A DNA stretch of 64,000 bases. Source: Amphirosellinia nigrospora (Eukaryota; Ascomycota; Sordariomycetes; Xylariales; Xylariaceae). Every line of letters begins with the position of its first letter. Positions within the stretch are counted from its first letter, which is position 1. Under the pieces are notes generated by a model. That model saw only the letters and a list, made by a program, of their open reading frames with translations. It did no database searches and was not told the origin of the DNA. The position numbers and the translations under genes were made by a program. Location: positions 5,057,569-5,121,568 of the forward strand of contig SCHM01000002.1 in NCBI GenBank assembly GCA_004123355.1. Reading direction: 5' to 3'. This document shows positions 50,853 to 61,811 of the stretch, piece by piece.

Positions 50853-52121
50853 ATGGCGCCTTCGACTTTCAAGCTGAACACGGGTCAGGACATGCCGGCC
50901 CTTGGCTTCGGTAGGTATCCCATTTTTTCGTTTTTATCTAGTAACTTTGAATGACTTTGAGTGCTCTCTATCGTGGGTTAAATCATTCGCCCTTCTTGAT
51001 CTGACGAGGAGGACCCTGCGGGCATACCCCCTCCTTATCACGAGGCTCCAATGCGATCCGGCCAACTCGCCCTGGCCCCCGCATACGCCTCGCCTCAACC
51101 CTGCACGCCTCCCTAGACGCTAAAGCTGACGACATCCAGGCACATGGCAATCGGCGCCCGGCGAGGTCGCCGCCGCAGTAACCTACGCCCTGAAGGTGGG
51201 CTACAAACTCATCGACGCTGCCTACTGCTACGGGAATGAGGACGAGGTAGGGCAGGGAATAGCGGCCGCGATAAGCGCGGGCTACGTGACGCGGTCCGAG
51301 ATCTTCGTCGTGACGAAGCTGTGGAACACCTACGCGACGCGGGCCGAGGTGGGGCTGGACAAATCCCTGAAGGCGCTGGGGCTGGACTACGTCGACCAGT
51401 TCCTCGTGCACTGGGCCGTGGGGATGAACCCCGGGGCAACGACGACCGCTTCCCCAAGCTCCCCGACGGCTCGAGGGATATGACCTGGGACCACGATCAC
51501 ACGGCCACCTGGAAGCAGATGGAGGCGCTCCTGGATACCGGCAAGACGAGGAGCATTGGTGTCTGTAATTACTCGGTCCCGTATCTAGAGCAGTTGCTGC
51601 AGAAGGCTGCCGTCGTCCCCGCTGTGAATCAGATCGAGAATCACCCCTCGCTTCCCCAGCAGGAGGTCGTGGATTTTTGTAAGACGAAGGGCATTCACGT
51701 CGTTGCGTACTCGCCGCTTGGAAGTACGGGGGGTCCGCTTATGAAGAGTGAGCCTGTGGTTAAGGTCGCGGAGAGGAAAGGGGTTAGTGCTGGTACGGTG
51801 TTGTTGAGTTATCACGGTACGTTCATCTCCCAGTCTTCCTACCTGCAACTCTTCTCCTGTGAGTAACGCTGATGTTGATTCGGTGTCAGTTGCCCGCGGC
51901 GCCACGGTCCTCGCCAAGTCCGTCACCGAGTCGCGCATCAAGGCGAACCTCGAGATCGTCGACCTCGACGCGGAGGATATGAAGATCCTGAACGATTACT
52001 CTGACGCACTTACCGCAACGGCAAGCTTGAGCGATATGTCTACCCACCCTTTGGGATTAACTTTGGGTTCCCTGATAAGAAGGCGGGCAGGAGTATGCCG
52101 AATGGGTTTTCAGAGGCGTGA
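50853..52121 (+). CDS. Aldo-keto reductase (AKR superfamily), two frame breaks
   Basis: NAD(P)H-dependent reductase of carbonyl substrates, probably cytosolic. Exons 50853-50910, 51140-51816 and 51890-52121; introns of 229 nt (donor GTAGGT, CAG end) and 73 nt (GTACGT, CAG end). Start MAPSTFKLNTGQDMPALGFG is typical. The catalytic tetrad is visible: Asp and Tyr in LIDAAYCYGNE, Lys in VVTKLWN, His in QFLVHWA. Also SIGVCNYSV and VPAVNQIENHPSLPQ (substrate and Asn/Gln motifs) and GATVLAKSVTESRIKANLEI (cofactor phosphate site). Single-base losses at 51433-51436 (MNPG to GNDDRFPKL) and at 52013-52014 (DALT to RNGKLERYVYPPFG). Restoring one base each yields exactly 323 codons, the normal AKR length. 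The true C-terminus is MPNGFSEA at a TGA ending 52121. Confidence 0.92.
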
Positions 52122-53099
52122 GTGTAGAAGTTTGGATGGGGGAGGGATACAAAGGGCTGCATATGGATAGATAGAGGTATTTAGAATATCTTTTTCCCAA
52201 TCAATCTTATGCGATAGTGAAGTTCAGTTGATACCTGGGTACCGTTGATATAATACGGGGACTTCATTCCTTGTATAGGTGCTACTCCGTAGTAGTGAAG
52301 CTATACGCTGAAGACATTTCTAGATGCGGTACAACTCGAGAGATAAACGAAGAAGATAACAGCGGAGAAAAGCATCCGACTTATTAGGTTGCTGCTTTGG
52401 TGGTAGGCGGGTGTGGTATTCCACGTAAACAGCCTACCTTAGCTGATAGAGCAAAACGGGGATGGTATTTGGGCTATGTGATTTTGCTAACCTATGCCTA
52501 TATCTATGCTTTAAGTGGTTTTAGAATAAAACTTTTACTTTAATAGAGATTTCATCGCTCTAGTATGGGCTTCGGAATTCTTTTGCTTCTTTTGATTGTA
52601 TTGTCTAATAGCTTATGTAAGTCTTTATTGCCGGGTGAATATCGCCATCAAGAATTTATGACACTCCTGTTTCCTAGGTGAACCGTCAGATATACAAACC
52701 AATCGATGCTCACGGAATTGGCTGGATATTAATAGAACTGTAAAGCCCGATTTGGAAGGTATATATATGCGAATGCCCCATTTCGAATACCACCCCCCCC
52801 CCCCCCCCCCCCCCCCCCCTTCCCCAAAGGCTTATTGGATAATGACTGATAAAGCATATTCAGCTCACACAAACTAGGACCGCTGCATAGAACCGAATAC
52901 GAATATATAGTAGTGTTATGATTGCACTTCATAGTGAATTAGATGTAGCATAATCCCTCTTACCCCAGAACTAAAATTCAACAGTCTTCCTCCTTCTTTC
53001 TAAAAGGAAAGCAACACTAGTTCCAAGGCATTACGTTCCAATACATAAACAATCCAAGATCTTATCACGCATGGTCATATTCCGGTTTGGGGGGTCTAA
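52122..53099. other. Intergenic, nearly 1 kb
   Basis: No gene seen. Contains the poly-C tract listed separately. Confidence 0.5.
52793..52819. repeat. Poly-C homopolymer, about 27 nt
   Basis: An uninterrupted C run preceded by CA and followed by TTCCCC. Remarkable in a sequence that otherwise seems to lose bases in short G/C runs; its exact length should not be trusted. Confidence 0.85.
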
Positions 53100-55855
53100 A
53101 TGGCGCAATCATCAAAGATGAGATTTGTTTCTGTTCCACATTATCTGTCGACCCATGACCCATTGGAACAGCAATATGGCAGACGTGTCTCTGTATTCGC
53201 ACAGAGAGCCATAAATTTGCAAGAAATGCCACCGACATTATCTCACAACTTCGATAAGGTTGAGGATAAGCAAGCCGAGGACGAAGAAAACAAGATTAGT
53301 AAGTTTATATGTGGGAAAGAGCTAAAATGAAATATGTGCTCTAATATTCGCCACAGTACGCCAGTTACCGGGCTACGAAAGTATTATTCGCACACCCTCA
53401 CCCTTCGAAATATCGCCAGGATCCATTGAATCATGGATCCAAGAATTCGAAAAGTCCAACTTGATCGTTGACATTCATCGACTTGCCCGATGGGCTGTTC
53501 TTTGCTCTAAACTAGATGTTGTTAAGCACCTGGTTGAGAAGAGACAAGCGGATCTTTCAAAGACAGATAAAATAGGGAGATCAGCTATCTTTTATTGTAG
53601 CGACAGAGATGTTTTCGACTACGTTGTGTCTAAGACACGAGAACATTCCGGGATTAAACATCTCAATCTTAAAGATAACTTGGGACGGACTCCCTTGCAT
53701 TATGCGGTCATCCTTGATGACGAGGACGCTGTGGAATACCTCATCGCATCAAATGCTAACATCAATATTAAAGACAAAAGACAGCGGGTGGCTATCGACT
53801 ATTTAACGGAGTCAATATCAATTCATTCGATTAGGTTATTATTTGCATTTCAAAAAATAGTGGATGAGAACCCACGTGGGATATATGCTGAATGTAAAGC
53901 ATTCTTCATACCGAGACTGCAACTAACCCAGTTACAATCCGATTTAATAACCGACCGAGATCAAAGCAAGGATATGGGTCCGCCATTCTGGACTCACTTC
54001 TACTGGACAAATGTACGCCAGCTTCATCAATTTTTAGAGTTGGATATTCTAACTATTACTAGGGAATTCTCGTTCATGTACGTTTTCACCGATGTAAGTT
54101 GAGATGGCAGGCCTAACATGTTTAAGGCCGCTCTTAGAAAGTTAAAGCGATATCTACGAAACGGCGTTAAGCTTGGGTCGGTCTTGCGGAAAGACTTCAG
54201 CTGGGGGACATTAGCGAAAATCTACCGGTTCTAGGTTATCGAGAATGTTCTTATTATTCAAACTTTGATAAGAACAAGGCTGGGACACTACAAGTTACTA
54301 TCGTAGTACGTTACCTATTAAACCAAGTGTATTGTGCTAATTCGCTATCACAGTTTCCCTGTCTCCATCTTCGGGGAAAGAATGGCAGCAAGAAATGCAT
54401 AAAAAGACCTGGGAACTGAAGAAGAGAGTTGCAGATGGTACTTCCGAGCACCACATCCATTATGAACGCACGCTTGACGAAACCTACTACCCAGGTCTCT
54501 CTAGCACGGTTCATGATAAGCGAAACAATGAACAAGTAGTCTTCAAGGAGTACGATCCGACAGGAAAGAGCAAAGAGAACAAAGAATCTCTCATTTTGAC
54601 GATACCACAGCTCTGGATCTGGAGAATTGGCGACCATATTGTTTCAGCTTATCCAACTGAAATCAGAACCACCGATCGTGATAGAAGGGGAATATTTGTA
54701 TAGCGACACTGCAGCCCCGTTATCTAACAAAGGCTCAGCCACTGGACTCATAATGGCCAAGCACGTTTCAAGATTTGGTCTAAAACATACTGAAACTGGG
54801 TTTCCATCGACTCTCGATATTTTTGAAGCGAGTGTAGTTAAAATTCTTGGAGATGTTCAGAACTACACGGAGGGGACAAAATCGTCGCGACCCTCAATGG
54901 AAAAGGATCACGAATACATGACGAGGATTGCTAACGTTCGGGAACAATTGAATATGATTCGGGCGATACTTGGCCAACAGCTCGATATTTTGACCAGATT
55001 CATCGACGACTTTGAGCAAAGGAACCCTGAGTGCCTCCCGTTTCTAGCTAGAAAGGAAAAGACTAAAGTGGACGACCAAAACTCGGCTACGAGGGATCAG
55101 GAATGGATGGAATGGGATTGGAAAATGGTGAAGGATTCTGTACTGGAAATCCACAGATATCTGAGCCGGGTATCGAAAATCGATGGTGATGCAGAAAGGG
55201 TTGAGAAGAGGATCCAGGACCAACTTAATCTAACTCGAACCTACGCTAGCATCCGAGACGCACGTGCTGGGCTGGTTTTGAGCGCAGCCGTCATCGGTTT
55301 TACGGTTACTACCATCATATTTGCGCCACTGGCATTCACGACAGCTTCGTTCGCTCTACCTCTCGATACCCTCCTGAGTAACCAAGTGGAGTTCAATGGA
55401 CGAGTTGGAGATGCAGACGCTGGACAGCAAACGACGACACCTGCTTACACTTCTAGATATGTTGGCACATGGTTTGGTGAGCTATCCACCATGCATTCAC
55501 CCTCCTCAGAACTGCTATCTCTCCTAACGCTCGAATCAGCTAACTTATCACAGCCGTTGCCGAGATAACTACGCTAGTCGTCACACTCTCTTTCATCCTG
55601 CTCTGCTTGTGGTTTATAGACGAGACAGTGGTACGACGGATTCTGCCTATGGAGAAGGCAAAAGAATTCTGGCACAAGATTCAAGAATACTGGGATTCCA
55701 TAAAGAGGGCTCCGAGTACAGGGGCGATAGAATACTTCTGGAACTTGATGTGGAATGCGATAGTTGGGAATTGTGTAAACATAATACGGGCGGGTGCTGG
55801 CCCTGGCGTACCTTCATCCGCTGGAAGGGTCAGGAAATTGAACTCCAAAGTATAG
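53100..55855 (+). CDS. Ankyrin-repeat protein with CorA-like C-terminal membrane domain
   Basis: Start ATG 53100; exon 1 to 53298, intron 53299-53356 (GTAAGT, CAG). Ankyrin repeats lie at about 53500-53820 (for example LGRTPLHYAVILDDEDAVEY and DIHRLARWAVLCSKLDVVKH). The middle (about 54090-54390) is not resolved: a very short intron, GTAAGT with CTAAC, may start at about 54092. The next recognisable segment has YYPGLSSTVHDKRNNEQVVF and ILTIPQLWIWRIGDHIVSAY, typical of fungal ankyrin/CorA-like proteins. A frame change at about 54640-54700 leads to a long helical segment ending QDQLNLTRTYASIRDARAGL and two membrane helices, the second split by a 77-nt intron (55477-55553) giving TWF-AVAEITTLVVTLSFIL. 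The CorA GMN signature is not present, so ion transport is doubtful. Ends at TAG 55855. Confidence 0.75.
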
Positions 55856-56698
55856 CTGTCACGCCAAACGGCGAGAGTCATGGGAGAGAGTTTCGTGAGT
55901 AATAATGGATTAGGGGAACAGAAATAACAATCTACGAACTGGCCATCCGATTATGTTTTTGTCTTTAAGGGACGAACTTTTCATTAACAAGAAAACCTTC
56001 ATTTTGTTTAGTCGCAAACTCTTTCTCTATAAACGGAAGCATTCGTGGCTTAGTTCCCCAGCTCGTATGTAGGACTTGGAGCTTGAAGGTCGCTAAGCAG
56101 ATGATTGGCTAGCAAAAGCAAAGCGGTGCCGTCGCCCTATATGATTGCCTCTATATACTGCCCATTGATTTGCCTGTTTATGCCACCCAATTCATGGTCG
56201 AAGAAGGCTATAGTAGAGGTTGGACCTTTTACCCAAACCCCATTAACTTAGAACCCATGGAAACCTATGTGGGTATAGTAGGGTTTTTATACCTATACTA
56301 CCTATATAGGTTTTTTTCAACTTATGATACGCGAATAGGGGTTAAGGAGACATGCGTGATGCAAGCGTTAAAAACACCACATCTGGTTATACACCTTCTC
56401 TTTCAACGTCTAGTCGCATACATAACTACGAGGCCTAAATCTTTGCTAATAGATATTGTTAAGTCTCGATCATATTCCCTATATCTTTTATATGAACAAA
56501 TTTAGCTTAGATATAAGCAGTGGCTAGACTACTACTTAGTCTGGAAACCCTGAGCATGCGGGCTAATTCAATTTTTGAGGCCTCCATCTAGTTAACATTT
56601 TAGTTACAAGAGACAGCAATGGAGAGTGATATGATAACACCATGAGATATCCAGCGTAAAAACAACTTACCACCCCCTTTGTCTCGATCCGTATATGA
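55856..56698. other. Intergenic between convergent genes
   Basis: AT-richer. The plus frame at 56170-56505 is a low-quality open frame over a TATAGTAGGG/CTATATAGG-type repeat-like stretch; not supported as a gene. Confidence 0.45.
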
Positions 56699-58456
56699 TC
56701 ATCTGCGGTCGAGGATTGTAATTTTTATATTACCGTCAGGGAGCGAAGAAATAATGGCTCGCTGCGTCGGGGCAAAATCACAACTCATGCCCCAATTCAA
56801 GGTTTTCAGTAGTGGCTGGATTCTAAATTCATTATAGTTTGGCTCCAGTAAGGTTGTCCAGATACACCAATCGCGCTGAATCGCCATGGCCATTGTAGCG
56901 TACCTCGTTCTCGTATTTTTCAAAGGCCTTTTGGTTAACTCCAAAGCTGGCACTGCGTCCGGTGGTTTGTTGTTAGTGAGGAGTAGCAGAAGAAACAATG
57001 ATCGCAGTGATAGTAACGGATGAGAATCTGTCCGCCATAATCGTGTGAAGTCATGATTGTCTGGTTCCAATCCCCTCCAGGCTCTACACGTATTGTAGGT
57101 GGGAAATAGTCCGAAACCCGCCAGCCTTCACTTGGGTCTAACTTTATCGTGGTGACTTCAATGGCGAGAATTTCTGTCGAAGGAGCTTCTTCTGAAAGAT
57201 ACATTGGATATCTTTGAGCGTTACTCGAAATCGCAGCCGGGATCATGAAAGGCGCACTACCACGGCACCTTGCCACCCTGAAATGATGTCCGCTCTTAGG
57301 CAGTATAACTAGAGGGATAGCTATGCGTCCCTCTGTTGTTTTATCTTCTGTAGTCGCATCCAAGAGCCCAAGAGCAAGGGTCATATGATTGCATGGTGAT
57401 GAAGAATCTTTCTGGACCGCTTCCTGTGCTTTCCCAAGGAAAATCACCAGTAATTCCATATATAGCCCTAAGTTGTCATATAATAATGCGAGCCACCAAG
57501 TATGGTCTTCAGGGATGTGGCGAAGCGACCAAAGGGTTTGAAATCATCTGGATGCCTAGCAAACAGGCGCCAGTCAGCGTCAAAGCAACAGCGATAGCTG
57601 CCTCCAAGGCCCCACGAGAATATTGAATGATCATATGTAGCTCGGATAATTTCCTCTTGGAATCTTATAAATGCACGATGCCCTTCGCCGTAAAGCAGGG
57701 GCATGTTTACTCCAAAAATACCGAGCAAACTGTAGGCTATGTCTTCTATGCGAGACGTTTCACGCCCAGAAGCCCAAGCCATCTTCTTGGCAGCAATTAC
57801 TGCAGTGGGGTCTCTCTGGTGTCTGATAACTTCGAGTTCAATACCCGTAATATCACAAACCACAGCACCGAGGTCGAGCATTTTCGCAGGTCCTCCTCCG
57901 CGTAGCCCATATTCAGGATGATGACCGTGCGAGTGACAGTCATTTTGAACCGACTTACGAAAGCTTTTCCGCTCCAATTGCATATGCATGGGGTATTATG
58001 AATGGACCTATGACGACCAAGTGCTATCATAGAATACCCTATACTCAGGGCCAAGAGCTCCTGTAATGTCCAACCACGAGTGAACCATCGGCTCTTCCGG
58101 AATGCTAAACTAGGGCGCGAAGAGCGTTTCTTGGATGAGAAATCGGAGAGGTAAATGTAGCATATGTCTGCGTTCTTGACCAGCGGAACATGGAATTGAT
58201 CGCCTCAGAAAGCTCGCAGAGCTGTCCTTGTTTATGCAACACGTGTCAATCCACACCCATTCCAAACCATCTTCCTCGGCCTGTTTGCAACAGTGGTCAA
58301 TCTTGCGTAGCTGATCTTTTGTTGATGGTCAGATCTCTCAAGCTCCTGAAATGTTACTTCCTGTTCTTCCCATGTGTGAGAAAGTATGGCATATGCTGGA
58401 ATATAGGAGTCTAAAAATTCGTAAAGCCTTCTTGACTTGACGTTAAGAAGACGCAT
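56699..58456 (-). CDS. HET-domain protein of the HET-E/NWD-associated type, many frame breaks
   Basis: Start ATG 58456: MRLLNVKSRRLYEFLDSYIP then YAILSHTWEEQEVTFQEL, the classic N-terminus of this HET subfamily. Across successive frames the protein continues IDHCCKQAEEDGLEWVWIDT-CCINKDSSAELSEAIN, RKSRWFTRGWTLQELLAP, YRVFYDSTWSS, then DITGIELEVIRHQRD, KKMAWASGRETSRIEDIAYS, LLGIFGVNMPLLYGEGHRAF and IIRATYDHSIFSWGL. The C-terminal extension carries RIAIPLVILPKSGHHFRVAR and RYATMAMAIQRDWCIWTTL. Base losses are visible near 58303-58308, 58211-58220, 58176-58183, 58046-58053 and 58012-58020, several outside homopolymers. An intron starting GTAAGT near 57960 is possible. Family role: self/non-self recognition and cell death. 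I see no NACHT domain attached. Confidence 0.85.
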
Positions 58457-61400
58457 GATCACCTGCGCGTAGAGTGATTGAGGGTTTGATTGATTTCAAA
58501 ATGGTTGTTTGGACGGTTCTTAATTTATCGCGAATAAAATGATAGACTTAGTGCAATAGACAGTATACGAGCGTACTATTCAGCTACATGACTATGGTAG
58601 AGTAGGTGGGATGACCTGTTCATATATGTCAAAGATAGTGAGACCTATACATGTGTACAGCAGTATATATTTGGATCATGATAATTAGGAATGATACTCC
58701 GAGTCCAGAGGACTCGGGGATATACATGATATACATATAGAGGTGGGAAAAGATTATTAACTGATTACCAAAAGTGTTGTTGGCTCTGTCATTAATCCAT
58801 TTACCCTCGCGACAGGCAACTTCTCAGTCATGCTGAAGTAGTACTAGGTCAAGAGTCACCACAGGTACTGTACAAGCGCACAAGGCATCCATCGTGTATA
58901 TTGTTGAATTAGGTGGGGTAGATGTAGCACACCCTCGACAATGAAATGGAAGGCTACTGTCAGCTTTCTAAGATGCTCTGCTTTAGCTACTTATAGTATA
59001 AGGCAACCTGCAGGCTCTCTCTAAATCGCCTTGAATTTCTCATCTACTAGCTGCCTATGAATTCCCCACGCGGGTTACATCCAATGGTAACCCGTTATTC
59101 TCCCAATAACGTCGTCTACATATACCATTATTTTCTTGCTCAACCATGTCCACTTCCGTTTGAAGAAGAAAAAATGAAGATAATAGAGATTCCATAGCAG
59201 AGTCTATAGCTCGTAAAAACATAAAACTAGATGTTTGATTTTAATAGATAGATCAGTATCAATGTCATTATTCGCAACATCTGGCAAGAAATTGCTGCAC
59301 AATCTTATAATTATTGTTGTAGATACTGAAAGAGCTAAACAGCGCTACGGAGACCGGTTCGTCGAAAGATGGCGTGGGATTACTTCTGTCAACAAAACTG
59401 TGACTTATGCCAAGATGATGAGTCATAGTGAGGGCCAGTCGATTTGCTGATGGGAATATAAGGAATTTGCATTAAAAATTTATTAAACCCAAGGGATGTC
59501 GTGTTTCAAGTTGATAATTGACTACTTCGCCACAACGAGCTGTCTGCCTTTGAACTCAGCAGGCTGAGTCAGCCCTGCTGCTTAATCACCAGATATGGTT
59601 TTCCGCCACGACTTCTTGTCAAGCCACACTCCTTAATGCAACATAATATCTGCTACCCTATATGTACCATCGTCAGCACTATTTCGCCTCGTTTCTTTAG
59701 CTTGAGTATTTGGCAACCAGGTAACAATTGGCTATACGTGAACAGGACAAGATAAATGGACGCAGTTGGATAAGTATAAGTCTTGCGGGGATTGTCCCCA
59801 AACTTGTATTCTCTCCCTTGACTTCGTCGGCGATGTAAAGCAGGTCTATCGACATGGCGCAACAGGCCGCAATGTTGATCTACACACTGCTACAAAGAGT
59901 GTAGAAGATGCGACGACGAGCTTGGTTGTAATCAAGTACTGGCACAAACGACGCGGTACGTTGTTCAACCGTTTTATTTCGTTTGCCGCGGACGGTAGCC
60001 AGTGGCAATTAGTAAACAATGTGTTAGTGACGTGGTAGCAGCAGCTAAAGGGGTCGCGCTAGCGCAGCTGAAAGGCGTGAGCTTGCCTAGAGCTCGGGTG
60101 GCTGCAGATTATACGGAAGAGTTTTTAAGGTTAAAGGATGGGTGTGGAAAGTCGTGAGTGGATTACAAGGGCAAATTAGGGCTAGGCATAAAGGGATAAA
60201 TTAACAGGGGTAAAAATACGTAAAAATACAAGAATTCCTGCCATATTTACTTTTGTACTTAGCAATCAACACAACTGGAGTTTCGAATTCTTCCATTTTA
60301 TTAATATACTGCGTTCTTTTCGATCAACAGATTCCCCTTATTTCTAAGTGACTACGACTTGTATTAGATGATCAACTCCCAGATTACTCTATCTTAATGC
60401 CTAGCACTATGGCAATTCAGATGATGCCGATGAAATAGAAAGATAGAAGCACGTTGACGCCATGAAAGACTAGATTCAGTTCAAAGTTATCGTAGACATA
60501 CAAGATAAAGTTGATCCATACCAACACGGATAACTCGCGCGAGCATAATTCAACGACGAGTATGACGGCGGGAGGACGATCGACAAAACTAATAAACTTG
60601 AAGGCTGATCGCGAATCTCGAGAGAGTGGCGCTAAAAGAGGAATGAACAGACGAACTCAATTAAGGAGTTTTTGCATGAAATTGACTTGAGGACGGGTGA
60701 TTCCATCCTAGCTACAGACGTCGCGGCCGCAGCAGAGCTGAGTGTTACCCTTAAGCTTAAAGACGGCGATCTACATATGTCACCAGCAATAACGACCTCT
60801 AAGATTTCGATACGCTCTAAACCTCCGCCTTTTAGTGTTTCGTATGAAGGAAAATGGGGGAGGTAGGATAAAAAACCCAGGCGAAAGATTTAAATATTCT
60901 CTATGTTGATTAAAGTAATAGCTTCAAAGTCAAAAGTCCGAAAATAGTTATCGATGTCGCAAGAGCCTAAAATAGGGGCTTGGAAGTAAGTTTAAGTTGA
61001 GTAATAATCTATTTTGGTTCCAAAGGTATTGTGAAGATATCACTTTTCTATCTCTCGGTAAGAGGATTCCGTGTCTTTTATGCTCGAATATCCTCTCCAT
61101 CTATCCTAAAGCCTCGCGTGACTCTGTAGATCTGTGTAGTCGGAGTATGTGGGTCTTGGTGAATCACCGAGACTCGCAGTAATCGTGCCACTCCTTCAAA
61201 CTCGTAGGACAAGCCTTCCCATTCTTAAGCCGACCTTTCTAGTATGTAGCAAGATCCGTGCGAGATATTTGTCGCAATCAACGTATTTAACGGTTAAGAA
61301 AACTGTCCTAATTCTGCGGCAAGTTTATAGCTTAGAGCGTTTTTTGTAGAAGCGCATCTAACGTTATAAACAATGGCATAATTAGAACTATGTTCAAGAT

Positions 61401-61811
61401 TATTCTATATAGGTAATTTCTTTTCATAAAAGCTTATCTGGAAACTTAAGTATCGTATCTTCGTTATCCCTCCATCTCCTTGCTATATCGCATTATTCTT
61501 CTCCTTCACGTTATCGCCCATCCTATAACACCAAGTTCAAACTTTAAATTGTACCGAGTTCTAGTTATACGTTTCTTCAACTATCAAGTAAATAAGTTTT
61601 GTGTATAAATATATAGTAGCCAGACTACCCCCTAAGCTAGAAGTGTAGAGCACACTAGTTGACTGATTGGCAATCTTTCGTATTAGGTCGCTAGCTTTTA
61701 TTCTAGCCATCACACAAATTCGACAAAACTAACCCGCCCAGAACGCCGCCCAATGGCTAGCTTTTTACCCCAGATGTCGGAGGCGCTTGCCCGATACTCA
61801 GGGGGGAAGTA
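58457..61811. other. Long spacer, 3.3 kb
   Basis: Mostly AT-leaning DNA without recognisable coding. Small open frames at 59235-59450, 59653-60038 and 60672-60866 show no motif. The dispersed repeat copy 2 is listed separately. A TTATTCTCCCAATAACG hairpin-like stretch lies near 59094. Confidence 0.45.
60977..61190. repeat. Diverged dispersed repeat, copy 2
   Basis: Same orientation as, and colinear with, 23180-23400; similarity may extend with gaps to about 61330. No terminal repeats or coding content that identify the element. The 37.8-kb separation and high divergence argue against a recent duplication. Confidence 0.6.

Noticed and set aside
6322-58456. Calling the frameshifted genes pseudogenes one by one
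   Set aside because: The same kind of single-base loss occurs in almost every gene, including SED5, and one added base per site restores exact codon counts. Assembly error is simpler. Only the subtilase, PKS-like and WD40 pieces have stops that such losses do not explain.
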